Of a stretch of 64,000 bases of DNA, positions 33,188 through 44,623 are shown piece by piece (positions within the stretch are counted from its first letter, which is position 1; each line of letters opens with the position of its first letter). The DNA is from Coprinus comatus (Eukaryota; Basidiomycota; Agaricomycetes; Agaricales; Agaricaceae), in contig JAWPGT010000008.1 of NCBI GenBank assembly GCA_034638255.1, positions 620,001 through 684,000 on the forward strand, written 5' to 3'. A model generated the notes under the pieces. The model was not told the DNA's origin and ran no database searches. It saw only the letters and a program-made list of their open reading frames with translations. Position numbers and translations under genes: made by a program.

Positions 33188-33908
33188 ACTGCTTGATAAT
33201 TTTTATTTCCCTTATTTGGTCTTTTTCCATAACAAACGACAGTCAGCATGAGGGCACCTTGAAAATAAAACCGAACTTCTTTTAATTTTGGAGACTGAAA
33301 ACAATAAGATAAAGAAAGAGTCGGGGAGGGAAGATATTATTAGGGTATGTAAATCCTATATTAAGAACAACACTGCTTTTTACAAAAATCCAGTGCGCGA
33401 AGGGACACAGGAAGAGAAACCAGTAACAAAAAGGGAAGACACAAACGGAAACAAAGCCAAGTTAGAAAGTTTGTAGACCATTGCCGGTACACCTCATATT
33501 AATGAAAAGGAAAAAAGAAGACAAGGTTCAGGAGAAGAAGAAAAAGTTGACAAGAGGAATAAGGAAAAACGAGGGACAAGATATCGGTATCGGTATCGTA
33601 AACTGACGTGGGGGAGTTGATGCGTACGATTGTGTATGTACGTGTGTCATGGATGTTATAGGGACGACGACGACAAGAGCGAGAACGAGGATGGATGGGA
33701 AAGAGAAAAGCATCCGCAAAAGAACAGGAGTAGAGAAGGCCTATAAACAGACGAATTGAAAGGAGGATAAACAAATACGAGAGAAGAGAAGAGATAGGAG
33801 AAGAGGGAATTTAGGGTACAGCTTGAATTGTAACCCGCAATACCTCCCATTCCTTCCCCATTGTAAATTTTTGTGTCTTTGATAGCCGACAACACGCTTG
33901 ATCAATAA
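33188..33908. other. Intergenic, purine-rich on the plus strand
   Basis: Strongly purine-rich plus strand with AAAG/GAAG/GAGA runs, much of it probably the 3' UTR of the minus-strand kinase. No gene is supported. Confidence 0.45.
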
Positions 33909-36900
33909 TTAATGGCATAGACTTTGCAAATCGGCACGTCTAGATAGAACAGAAAAAAAAAAATCACCAATCAGAAAATCATATCCAAAAGAAAAAGAGA
34001 ATAAAACTCACTGTCGAATTGTATCATACAAAAATTTATAACTCCTCAAATTTCCCTTTAACCTTCTAATATCCAAACTAAACGTATCATTCAACCCAGA
34101 AATTCTCGTCAGCTCCACACTAAACCTAACTTCGTCACCGGCATCTTGAGTAGGATCTCCATATGCAGTTTCTTGTAAAACAACCGCATTCGTATTTGTA
34201 TTCAATGGATTAGGAGTTTCAGCGACTGGCGTAGAAGGAGAGATGACTACAGATGATTCATCATCGAATGCCAAGGAATTTGGGTTTAGAGTGTTTGTGT
34301 TGATTGTGGGTGGCTGGTTAGGTAAAGGTGGATGATGGTGTGAAGGTGATGGATTTGAAGAATGTGTGATACTTGTGATGATTGACGACGCATGAGTAAT
34401 CCTCTAAGCATATTACCTGTAGATCCAAATGAAGTTTGAGTAGGAAGTGGAAGACCGCGTTTATCAACCTAGCAACAATTCATCTTCAGTATAAAGTCTC
34501 ACATAGGAGGAAGAAAGAAGGAACGTACCCCACTAGATGCAGCACTTCCAATCATATTAAACACAGCAACATCCCCATCCTTTCCGTCTTTCCCATTCGC
34601 AATTTGGGTAGCTTGAACACCTACTACGCCCTTCTTCTTCTTAACCCTTACACACCTATACTTATATTCACTCTCAAGCGCAATCTCCATTCCCATCCCT
34701 TCCAAAATCTCCTTAACATGACTCATAACTTCAGGTGGATTCCTCTGAGTAATAGTGGTTTGGTCAACAGCACCATGATGGATTCTCAATTGTCCATAAG
34801 GGTGTTGAGCTGCCAATTGTTGTTGTTGCGCCTGCGCTTGTTGATGATGATGTTTGTTGGATCCACCAACAGTAACCGAGTTCCTAAACCTTTGAACAAA
34901 GTTTGGTGTAGAGAAAGCACTGTTAGAACCATCAGTAGCGGTCGAAGTGCTTCTCTTGCCCATTGCCGGAGCAACGATAGGTGCTTGAGGAATTGGATTC
35001 GGGAAGCTGGTAGTGGTAGCAGTAGGTGTGGTTACTGTCAATTCAACACCTGCGGGATTGGTAGGCGTTGGTTCATCGTCTCTTCCACCATTTTGAGCAG
35101 TACCCATAGATTCTCTACCTTTCGATTTAGTCCTGAACCAAGCCATAACATTCCTAGCTTTATTAGTTGAAGCAGGCATTCCATTTCCATCCCTGTCATT
35201 TTCTCCTTCGTGCATCTCGTAGGATTCAGTGGTGTTGTTGCTTCCAGGTGTGACCGCACTCTGCGGAGCTTTGTTACTAGAAGTAGCAGATGCATTGGAA
35301 GGCAAAGGAGGTGCGAGTGAGGCACTCGATACGTTAGAAGGTGTAGTAGATGATTTCTTTCCACGTCCACGAATAGTGCGTGAGATAGGTTCAACCATAA
35401 CCGTCAGGGTATTCCTCCTTGACTTCCTCCCACTCTTCTCCTTCTCTTTCTCCTTCTCCTTCTCCTTTCCTTCAGGCGAGTGGGTAGTTAACATAGACGA
35501 AGCCTCAGAAGGAACCCTACTCGTAATTGCCACAGGACTAGTCAAACTATCAACAACAGGACCAGCGACCGTTCCACTGGCACTGGCATTTCCACCACCA
35601 AATATTTTAGCAAATCCAAACTTATCCAAAGAAGATTTTCCTTTCTGATGTCCACTCTTCCTCGTCGATGAGGTTCGAGACGTCTGACTTCCCGTTTCCT
35701 TATCCCGTTCCTTGGTATCAGATCGAATCGATTGCGCGGGGGTATCTGGGGTAGCGGGTGGAGTACTAACACTGAAAGTGGGTATTTCTTTATGACTTTG
35801 GGATGGTGTAGCTTGGTATGTGTTTCGACCAGAAGCAGGTATTTGTGATTTTGGAGTAACAGGTCCTTGAGCTGCAGGTGCGAATGGTAAAGGTTTTTGT
35901 CCAGTGCTCGGTTTCCTGTCCCTTGGTGAAGACCTCGTGGGGGGATTAGCGGTACGATTGAATTGTTGAGTATTTTGCTCGATACTTTGCCTGCCTCCAC
36001 GACGCTCCTCGCTCGGCCTACCGCCTTGGGGTTCATCATATTCCACTTGAATAGTATGCCTAAATCCGCTACCACCACTGTTGCTGCTCCTATGGCCATT
36101 GGGAGACTGTGATTTGGATTCAACGATGCTATTACTAGCTCTTGATGACGAGGTTGGTTGTTCCTCTGATGTCCTGGAAGTAGCAACGCCAGCGCTGGTA
36201 AGTGATTGACCGACAGGAGCAAATGGATCGTCCGAGGTGATGCCATGAGCTGTGGGACTTCCATATGTAGGTTTCCTAGCATTATTACCAGGGGTAGAAG
36301 GAGTAACAATTTTCGCGGGTAGAGGTGAAGAAGCAGTTTGTGTCATGGCCTGTTCAGCAGGCGATTCATACAACATTTCGGGCTGTGTAGACCGACTGCG
36401 ACTTGTAGTAGCACCGGTATGAGTAGCTTCTCTACCATGAGCTGGACGTGGAATCTGGCTTGCAGCAGCAGCATTACGCATCTGGCGTTGATAAGCGAGT
36501 CGGCGTTGTTGATGTTGGTCCAAAGCTGCGCGTTCAAGCTCTTCAACAGACTTTCCGAATGCATTGGGAATTCCATCGGTTCGAAGGCCACCGAAATGTG
36601 CTGATAACCACCGATGACGCATGATACTGTCGAGATTGGCGCGACGGGTCGGGTCAGGGACGAGCATTATGCTGAGAAGGTCCCTGGCCTCTGTAGAAAT
36701 GTAATCTGGAAAAGACAGGGGGGTGCTGACGATGTACTTGTACAACAAGTTGATGTTATCACCGTCTGGATTGGCGGGATCATCATCAAATGGCAGATAG
36801 CCAGCAAGCATAGCGTAAAGGATGACGCCGCAGCTCCAGATATCAACGGCACTTCCGACGTATAGACCTTCGCTGATGACAAGTTCAGGGGCAGCGTAGC

Positions 36901-37733
36901 ATGGGCTGCCACAACTGGTTTGCATCAAATCATCTGCTTTGTGTTCAAACCTATTCGCAAAGCCAAAGTCTGTGATGATGACGTTTCTGTGTCGATCCAG
37001 TAGCAAGTTTTCGAGTTTGAGGTCACGATGGACAATTTTCTTCTGATGGATGTACCAGACACCGGAGATGAGTTGTGAGAATAATTTGGCGGCATCCCGT
37101 TCCTTGAGATAGCGGTGGGCGAGGATGTGGTCAAAGAGTTCGCCACCAGACGCAAACTCGATGATGATACCGATATATTTATCGGTCTCGATGACATCGT
37201 AGAGACGTACGATGTTTGGATGCTTGAGGGCCTAGGAAAAGGGGATTAGATATGGTTATGGGAAATGGGTGAGTGCATACCCGAAGGACCTCGATCTCTC
37301 GTTCGACCTTGGAGAGACGAACGGCATTGTCGACGTTGCCGCGCCTGATGAGCTTGACTGCAACTTCTTCGCCCCATTGGGTATGGATACCGAGCTTTAC
37401 CTTACCAAACTCACCCTCTCCAAGGGTTTGCAGAAGGAGGTAGGGGCCGAAACGGGGGATAGTGCGGCGGGGATGTGCAGCGGAGTAAGCTACGACTGCA
37501 GGGTGTGCATAAACATCAGGATATGGGGAATTTCCGTCTTCAGCTTGCTGTGAGGGCGATGCGACCGAGTGTGAGGCGCGTTGCTGTCTGCGAGTGGCTG
37601 TTGGGGTATTAATCGAGGCAGGATTTTGGTGTACGGCAGCAGAGACTGGACGTGATGCCGCGGACGATGAGGAATATGATGAGGGTGGGATCTGGAGGCT
37701 TGCTGCCGCTGTGTTGGACGACGAGGAAGCCAT
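33909..37733 (-). CDS. Kin4-like Ser/Thr protein kinase (CAMKL) with C-terminal KA1 domain
   Basis: Protein kinase of the CAMK-like branch related to Kin4 and to Kin1/MARK, families that control polarity and mitotic exit. The ATG ending at 37733 (MASSSSNTAA) gives a product of about 1,200 aa; an in-frame ATG at 37814 is less likely. Exon 1 ends after EREIEVLR near 37280, and the next begins ALKHPNIVRLYDVIE. The kinase domain spans about residues 96-360, with glycine loop GEGEFGKVKLG (105-115), Lys127 in VAVKLI, catalytic HRDLKLEN (219-226), DFG (239-241), activation loop SCGSPCYAAPEL and WSCGVILYAML. A long disordered Ser/Pro/Thr-rich middle holds a basic patch. The KA1 domain is split over the last three exons: HHGAVDQTTITQRNPPEVM, YKYRCVRVKKKK, FSVELTRISGLNDTFSLDI and the end RQRADLQSLCH, stop at 33909-33911. 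An orphan copy of KA1 lies at 31106-31906. Confidence 0.92.
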
Positions 37734-38313
37734 GTTGGACGTCGTGTCAAGAGGAAGGCAACAGCAACAATACGCTGTGAACACCGTGGGAATCCTTCCC
37801 CATTTCAGATCCATTTTTTATTTACCCGTCCCGCCTCCTATCATCCCTTGGCCAGGCAACCAGTGTTCTAGGTCTATTAAATACTACCCGCCCTTTGTTC
37901 GGTCCCATACAACATTTGCTCAAGCTTTCTGCTTGTTGCGCGGGGATTCGAGTTCTCTAATAATAAAAATTAATACCGCAAGTCATACATCACCGCTTAA
38001 AGGCCAGTTTGACAGTCAATAGTAATGCATCAGTAATAATACCACCACAAAAAAATTCAAACGGAACATGCTTGTATTTGACCATTTCATAAATGAATGC
38101 TGACTTCTTGCCAAGACTGCTCAGTACAATGAAGAAGGCTGGAACATATAGAACGACGACCGGTCTCCATGGACTCTCCTCTCCAGCCACCTTCTAGATC
38201 AAGTGATTCGCGCACAAATTTTGTTCACAAATTAGGTAATTTCCAATGCATCATCACTTCGAAGTCCGTTGTCTCCATCTGGCAGTACAAAAATCAAAAT
38301 ACATCCAACGATT

Positions 38314-38507
38314 CTCGTATAGGAGGATAGAGGCTAGATCCCAAAAACGGACAAAAAGTAGGTATTTTTGGGGAATCAAAAAACCTTTTTGGATCGCAAC
38401 GACGAGAAACGCACGAATTCAATGTTAGAAAGCATGGGAAAATTCGACGACCGGACAAATTTGGGATCCAGCCTCTATCAGGATATTCAGAGGTCCTCGT
38501 ATAGGAG
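38314..38507. repeat. Inverted-repeat element flanked by 12-nt direct repeats (MITE-like)
   Basis: CTCGTATAGGAG occurs at 38314-38325 and again at 38496-38507. Just inside, GATAGAGGCTAGATCCCA (38326-38343) is the reverse complement, with 17 of 18 matches, of 38462-38479. About 118 nt lie between the arms. The arrangement resembles a small non-autonomous element or its footprint. There is no transposase and no second copy in this window. Confidence 0.5.
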
Positions 38508-38676
38508 TGCAAGTCAGCGAAATACACACCTGACTGACGTTTCTATTAGTGTCCCACACAGAAGCGGCGAGAAAGAGGATCATGGCCAAATCATGGCTCC
38601 ACCCAGTCATTCAGTGACGTAGCTCGGGTGATGGAACAATCCAACGAGATACCTGTCCAGACGTCAAGCTTGAGTG

Positions 38677-38684
38677 TATATAAA
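38677..38684 (+). promoter_or_regulatory. TATA box of the P450 gene
   Basis: TATATAAA lies 71-78 nt upstream of the ATG at 38755, in a suitable position for a core promoter. Confidence 0.55.
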
Positions 38685-38754
38685 GACCTTTTGTTCACTT
38701 AGAAGCTACGTGTGCTTCTTGCTATCTTTACCACAAAGCCAATAATGGGACTCT

Positions 38755-41204
38755 CTATCCCATCTATTTTACTTTCCATCGCGATAAGTGCATTGGTCCG
38801 TCTTATAATCTTTTGTCTTCTTAAAAAAAACCAAACGACTTGTGTTTGTTGTTAGTTTACTCATGGTTACTTCAAACGAAACGAAGACACTGCTCCTCTC
38901 ACCAACTTTGCTCTCTTCCTCTTTTTCCTACCAAGTCTATACGCAAAACTCATCTACGAACATCCAAACTATACCCTCCTCTCATCTCTCTTTCTCTCAT
39001 TCGCAACCTTTTACACCACCTTATGGGCATCCATAATCGCATACCGACTTTCACCATTCCATCCTCTTGCTAAATACCCAGGTCCTATTCTTTTCAGAAT
39101 TTCTAAATTATCCGCAGCATGGATAGCAGCAAAGGGACAAACACATCATTGGACTAAAAATATGCATGACATTTACGGTCCTATCGTTCGTACAGGTAAG
39201 TCAAACCGAAGTTCCATATCCTCCAATGAATGAAAGAATTGATTTACGGTACTTCCCCTCAAACTCCAACTAGGTCCAAATGAATTATCTATCGTTGATA
39301 AAAGTGTATTACCTTACGTTCTAGGATCTCAAGGAATGCCCAGAGGACCATGTAAGTTGCCTCCTCACTACCAAAAAAAACATAACCTTATCTTAATTCA
39401 TTACGAAAAAAATCAGTATGGGATGGAAGACTATTTGGTTCACGTAACGGATTAAAATACGACAGTTTAATAACCTCAAGGGATATTGAAGAACATGCAA
39501 GGTTACGAAAACCTTGGACTAAAGCTTTTGCTTCAGAACCTGTTAAAGGTTATGCAAAGTTTTTAATTAAGAGAGTGAATCAATTTGTTCAAGTATTGAA
39601 GGAGAATTGTGAACAGGACAAAGGAAATGTAGGAAGAATTGATCTTGCTAAGATGATTGGATACTTTGCGTTTGATATGATGGGTGATTTGGCGTACGTT
39701 TTTATTACTATCTCTCCTGTTATGTGTAATGTGTATGCTGATAAATGATTAATCTTATAGCTTCGGTGGATGTTTTGAATTAATGAGAGATGGCGATACG
39801 CAAGGTTTTATCAAGGGTATGGATGAAGCCATGCTGTAAGTAATATCCTAGTCTGTTCTAGTAAGTATTCCCTATTGATAAATCTAATTATCCCGTCTAG
39901 ATTGCCAAGTGTCGTTCAACATATCCCATGGATAATGCCTACTTAAGAAAACTCCACCTATCGCAGCCGGTATGACCAAATTCATGGATTTCGCGGATGC
40001 ACAAATTGCAAGACGATTGAGTTTACAAATGGATTATCGAGATTTCTCACATTACACCGTAAGTTTTATCCTTTATCCTCATCCTCCCAAACCAATTCTC
40101 ATTTTTTTTAAATTACTGAACAACATTTTTTTTTTTTTGAAAATTTAGATTGAAGCAACGGAGGAGTTAGATTCAGGAATGGATCCACTTTCGATATTAA
40201 CTCAAAATTCTTTACTAGCAATAGTTGCTGGTTCCGATACAACGTCTTCAGTTCTGAGCAATGCCTTCTATTACCTCATGAGAAATCCGGAATGTTATGA
40301 GAAGTTGCAAAAGGAAATCGATGAAGTCTTCGAATCTCAAGAACGTTCTTCTAGTACCGGTGTTAATGGTTGCGATAACAACAACAGAAACGATAACGAC
40401 GGTAGTTCGAATACGGTTGATCCTGAACAATTGACGAATCTGAGTTACCTGAATGCTATTTTGCAAGTTTCATAATCCTTTTTCTTTTTCTTTGTATACT
40501 AATTTCTTAATAAATAAAAATAGGAATGAAACAATGAGACTTCAACCTGCAGTACCCACTTCTCTTCAACGCGCACCCGCAAAACAAAGTGGTGGACATA
40601 TGCTCAGTAAATCATTGTAAGTAACTTACATCCCCCTGAAGTATCTATTTATATCTCGATAATTCGGATTTTACGTCCCTCTTGAATCCGAGCTAACTTA
40701 TTTGCGTAAAAAAAAAAATTATAGATTTGTACCTGAAGGAACTTCGGTCGTTGTTCCACCGTACATTTATCATCGTGATCCTCGTTACTTCTCACCTAAT
40801 CCTACTTCATTTTGGCCTGAACGTTGGCTCTCGGAATCAAAATCAAAATCATCCGAATCCAAAGACGAAAATTCAAACTCAAACTCAAACTCAAACTCAA
40901 AAACTCGAACTCTGATTCCAAAAACAAAGACGGATTCAAACTTTCTAAAGACGCATACTTCCCATTCTCAATTGGACCTGCTAATTGTGCTGGAAAACCT
41001 ATGGCTTTAATGGAAATGAGAATGTTTATGGCTTATGTTGTTAGGATGTTTGAGTTTAGGTTTGATGAGATGGGAGGTTTTGATAAGAATGAATGGGAAA
41101 GGAATTTATTGGATAGGTTTGTTATAACTAAAGGAAGGTTGTTGGTTGAAGTTAGATCACGGATCTTGTACGAGCCAAGTAGTAGTAGTTGTATTAGTTC
41201 ATGA
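38755..41204 (+). CDS. Cytochrome P450 monooxygenase with two apparent frameshifts
   Basis: Membrane-anchored haem-thiolate oxidase, probably in secondary or xenobiotic metabolism. The N-terminal exon MGLSIPSILLSIAISAL is joined through an intron to LFTHGYFKRNEDTAP, and hydrophobic segments lead to the Pro-rich hinge KYPGPILFRISK. Further exons give GPIVRTGPNELSIVD, EEHARLRKPWTKAF and DMMGDLAFGGCFEL. The I-helix oxygen site is AGSDTTSS, the ExxR motif is NETMRLQP, the PERF-like motif is FWPERW, and the haem loop is FSIGPANCAGKPMA with Cys ligand. Two breaks are seen. One extra base near 39941 after WIMP creates a TAA at 39944-39946; skipping one base restores LKKTPPIAAGMTKFMDF. The second frame change lies within the TCAAAC repeat at 40873-40905, before the haem loop. 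With no splice signals at either, it is a young pseudogene or the sequence has small indel errors. Confidence 0.85.
40873..40905 (+). repeat. TCAAAC microsatellite in the P450 coding region
   Basis: About five units of TCAAAC followed by an irregular AAAAACTC. It encodes an Asn-Ser run between the PERW motif and the haem loop, where P450s normally have no such insert. The reading frame changes within or next to it. Confidence 0.8.
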
Positions 41205-41959
41205 GTTGAGGGGTGTAATAAAATGTTATCTTGTAGTCTACTAATTCTAATCACTTGTGAGTTTGGATAAGGAGACCGCTTCCGTGACCGATCATTCGAG
41301 GATATAGAGAATTGGGAGGTCATCGGAAATCGGTACCGGGCGATGCGTCAAGGGATGAGTGCGAAGGCTCACCCAAATGGGAGGGAGGAACCTCCCAGTT
41401 GACCTAGAAAACGCATCTGACGAATTCAGATGCTTCACACTTGTAATTAATACGAATGCGAGCTTTTGATTGATTGTTTTCTTGAGTGTCTTTGATTGTA
41501 CTATTGTTCATTTGGTATTAAAAATTGAAATTCTTTCGAATGCCCTATAATAAAATAATAGAAGTTGGGAGCCTGTGGAACTAATACACTGCGCCGGTGG
41601 TCGCTGAATTATCAAGGATTTACTCGAATATTATTATATCCCAACCCCTAACAACCCGCGGACCGATGGTTCCTCAGAGACGACATTTCGATCCCAAAAC
41701 TTATCCAGGTTCGGTTGAAAACTAGATAGTGACTAAGACTTTAGAATACAATTATACGTATTTTCGACACTAGAAGTTTATTTAAACAATCTCTTTATAC
41801 CCTTACAGGCTGCGTAATTTGAACTAAGGATAGTAATACTTATTACTTACCAATTTAAACAAAGTAGTATCAGCAAAAAGAAGCACATCTGGGCAGGTGA
41901 CTTCTCAAGATTTCACATATCACATCGATCCTTGATGCGTGGACGGTTTATCTACCACT
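41205..41959. other. Intergenic, P450 3' flank and F-box promoter, with a structured segment
   Basis: The stretch contains a dense cluster of inverted repeats at 41287-41433, listed separately. The remainder is AT-rich and has no gene I can support. Confidence 0.5.
41287..41433. other. Cluster of stem-loops resembling a folded RNA or extrudable DNA
   Basis: The segment has nested complementarities. ACCGAT (41287) pairs with ATCGGT (41329-41334). GATGC (41342) pairs with GCATC (41413-41417), and GTCAA (41347-41351) with TTGAC (41399-41403). These enclose two hairpins, GGGATGAG/CTCACCC (41352-41374, one bulged A) and GGGAGG/CCTCCC (41379-41396). The 3' strand can alternatively form a perfect 8-bp hairpin GCATCTGA/TCAGATGC (41413-41433). 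It lies 80-230 nt past the P450 stop. No known RNA family is recognised; neither a full hammerhead core nor tRNA boxes are present. Confidence 0.45.
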
Positions 41960-44035
41960 ATGAATTCCCGAACTCAGAGCCCAGTCCCAACTGAAGTTGT
42001 GGCGACAACAACGATCAATCATCTCCACGATGAGATCCTTACTCTCATCATGACCCCCAATGCGTTCCGTCTCTACCAGCCAATTAGTAACACATCCGAT
42101 GTGAAGTCTCAGAGACTGTCTAATCGCACCCCCATTCCGCCACACCTTCGGGATACTATCAACGCTTCACAAGTCTGTCGTCGTTGGAGGATTGTCGCCT
42201 TGGCATCTCCAGAACTTTGGAGTCATATGATTGACATGGAACATCCTAGGCCTGAATGGACCAAATTACTGCTCGATCGCTCGGAGCCTCTTGGGATTAC
42301 ATTCATGACATGGAACCGTTCACGTAACGATGGTGGGGAAGGCACTACGTTTGAATTGGAAATGCGACTTAATGCTCGGATCGACGAGTATCGTTTGCTG
42401 TTAATACCACACCTAAAATACATGGCGCGCCTTCTTCACACCCTCTCTTATTATTTCAAGATTTGGGGAAATTTTCCTCGATTAAAATCCTTGAATATCC
42501 AACTTGAAGATAGGCGGGGGTATGAATGGGTAATTGTAAACAACGCAAAGGTCCTTCGAGAACTTTTCCCCTGCGATAATATCCCAAACTTACGCAGCCT
42601 ATATGTGAGAGGTGGAATACCGGTCCATTACCCTGGATTAAAATCACTTCACAAATTGACTACACTACACGTCTTCCGTCCCCCTCGCAACAATTTGATG
42701 GAGGTGAATATTTTTCTCAACATTCTCAACCACCTTCCCTTCCTCAAGGATATATCCCTTGTGTACGCATTCCAAGAACCCACATCCAACACGCAGACAT
42801 CTAAAAACACAATACTCCCCTTGGAGAAACTTGTGTTACATGATGACAGCATTACCTTGGCCCGTGTCTTACGATCGGTGACTTTCCAACACAAAGGTCT
42901 ATGGCAATGCGATATAGATATACATGCTGAAGAAAGCGACTTTTACATGTACCGGTATCTCACTCATCTACTCCCAATACTCTTCCACCAAGTAACGAAA
43001 CCAACATCTCTGCACCAACGCAATAAAATTACATTCACCCGTGATGGATTTGGGATCACTTCTATTGATCAGGTTCCTCCAACTCGAAAGTTCCATTTTC
43101 ATTTCCCTTCCATTGATAATGTCAATTTTCATACATTGGGACATTACTATGCTCTTGGAAAAACATATTCCGACCTCATTCATATGATTCTCTTGGAGCT
43201 CCCGACGAGCCTTTGCGCCACTATTGATACCGTGACATTTTACACTTCCCGTATTTTTCCCTCTTTCCATAAAAACCGTAGGAATTGGCTTGTGGCCTTT
43301 TTCAAATCCGTGTTCTGTGAGAAACTTCCTTACATTCGCCACATAATTGGTGTTCCATGGAATTGGGGCCGTTTTATGCATACCCTCGTCATGCCATTAA
43401 ATGGATGGGAAAAGCCTACTATTCAAAGCTACCTTCAGGATTCGGATGTATTGAACATACTTTCAAAATACTCGGATTGTTACGGCATCTCTTCTTATCC
43501 GATGTATGGCCAAGGCTTTGAAGGCGTCACTGTAGATTTGGATTTCAGCGAATTGAACTTGAACTCGAATAACCAAACTACTAGAGGTGTCGATCTAGTA
43601 ACTATCGAAGAACGTATACAAAAAGAAGGCACAACCAATACTGGTGACAACTTGCGGCATAGCCAGCACACAGAGGACCCTGAAGCAAGTGAAAGATGGA
43701 CGACTTCGTATCTCCTCCGACCAATCGATTCTGATACTACGGAATCTGATACTGGCAGTGCATATGACACAGATTCAACGTCCGATGATAGCTCGGGGCC
43801 CGAGTTCGAGCCAGAATTGACTTTGTACGAAGGACTCGTTGAGTTGTGTCAAGAGATTTCAACAATTCGTAAAGTTTCTGGGGTACCTCGAATGGATGAA
43901 TCACTAGAGCCAGATATTCTGGAGCTATTTGAACCTCGTAGTGTGATGTACTTGGAAGAAGAGTTAAAGGTCTTAGGTGTTGAGGTCTATTTTGTTCGAC
44001 CTGATTTTCGAAGCTTGTGTTTCACAAATGCCTAA
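41960..44035 (+). CDS. Large intronless F-box protein, paralog 3
   Basis: Single frame of 691 aa from the first ATG (MNSRTQSPVP). The F-box block HLHDEILTLIMTPNAFRLY, ASQVCRRWRIVALASPEL and SHMIDMEHPRPEWTKLLL is shared with the genes at 23310-25259 and 25570-27702. So are the stretch RSEPLGITFM and the leucine-rich strands LHKLTTLHVFRP and LEKLVLHDDS. The C-terminal part is again acidic (SDTTESDTGSAYDTDS) and ends LEEELKVLGVEVYF. This copy is 14 kb away and on the opposite strand, so the family has moved within the locus. Predicted SCF adaptor with unknown substrate. Confidence 0.86.
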   Translation: MNSRTQSPVPTEVVATTTINHLHDEILTLIMTPNAFRLYQPISNTSDVKSQRLSNRTPIPPHLRDTINASQVCRRWRIVALASPELWSHMIDMEHPRPEWTKLLLDRSEPLGITFMTWNRSRNDGGEGTTFELEMRLNARIDEYRLLLIPHLKYMARLLHTLSYYFKIWGNFPRLKSLNIQLEDRRGYEWVIVNNAKVLRELFPCDNIPNLRSLYVRGGIPVHYPGLKSLHKLTTLHVFRPPRNNLMEVNIFLNILNHLPFLKDISLVYAFQEPTSNTQTSKNTILPLEKLVLHDDSITLARVLRSVTFQHKGLWQCDIDIHAEESDFYMYRYLTHLLPILFHQVTKPTSLHQRNKITFTRDGFGITSIDQVPPTRKFHFHFPSIDNVNFHTLGHYYALGKTYSDLIHMILLELPTSLCATIDTVTFYTSRIFPSFHKNRRNWLVAFFKSVFCEKLPYIRHIIGVPWNWGRFMHTLVMPLNGWEKPTIQSYLQDSDVLNILSKYSDCYGISSYPMYGQGFEGVTVDLDFSELNLNSNNQTTRGVDLVTIEERIQKEGTTNTGDNLRHSQHTEDPEASERWTTSYLLRPIDSDTTESDTGSAYDTDSTSDDSSGPEFEPELTLYEGLVELCQEISTIRKVSGVPRMDESLEPDILELFEPRSVMYLEEELKVLGVEVYFVRPDFRSLCFTNA

Positions 44036-44623
44036 AGATTATATAATAATATGCTTACAGATTAGGAGTTGCAGCCATTTACAAGCTACATAAACAGTAT
44101 GATAGTTTTTGCTAGGAGTATTGTTCGGATATACATCATAACTTGCTACGTTAGTATTTGCCATTCTGTCTTCACCAGCACATGTGCGTTTTACGCACTG
44201 CTCAGGGAGGGTTGAAATTTGAGGTTGTTGAACGATGACGCACTGTCTGGGATCCTTTTTCAATTAATATTCGACTATAACGGAATACATACTGTACATT
44301 ACAATGGTGCTCATTATAATGTCTAGGGATTGTGTGGGATGTGTGGAATGGTGACTAGAACTGTTAACTGGGTCAAGCCAGAAACTACAGACTGTTCACC
44401 CAGCCTCATCGTACGCACTAAAAGTAATACATTTTGTGTTTCAAGAAGTTACAAAGGCGACGAATGAATTGGAAAGGATCAAATGATATTTTATTTTATT
44501 TTTTATATAACGCCTTTACAAACCTGGACAAGAGAAGCCGAACATTACACCCAACAAAGTGGGTGATTAATAATTTACGTGCCAAGATGCCTACTCGCAG
44601 CCCAATCCAATAGCAATAGCGTT
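44036..44623. other. Intergenic between two convergent F-box genes
   Basis: 3' flanks of the two convergent genes. One minus-strand open frame at 44039-44263 is not supported. Nothing else is seen. Confidence 0.5.

Larger units (their letters stand above)
37734..38754. promoter_or_regulatory. Divergent promoter region, kinase / P450
   Basis: About 1 kb between divergent genes. It contains an inverted-repeat element at 38314-38507 and a TATA box at 38677, both listed separately. Open frames inside it are short and unsupported. Confidence 0.45.

Noticed and set aside
34436..35170. 244-aa plus-strand frame opposite the kinase
   Set aside because: It is the antisense shadow of the kinase's long open frame.
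41411..41425. CTGACGA within the stem-loop cluster, matching the hammerhead CUGANGA box
   Set aside because: No stem II followed by GAAA stands in the required order, so a hammerhead ribozyme is not supported.
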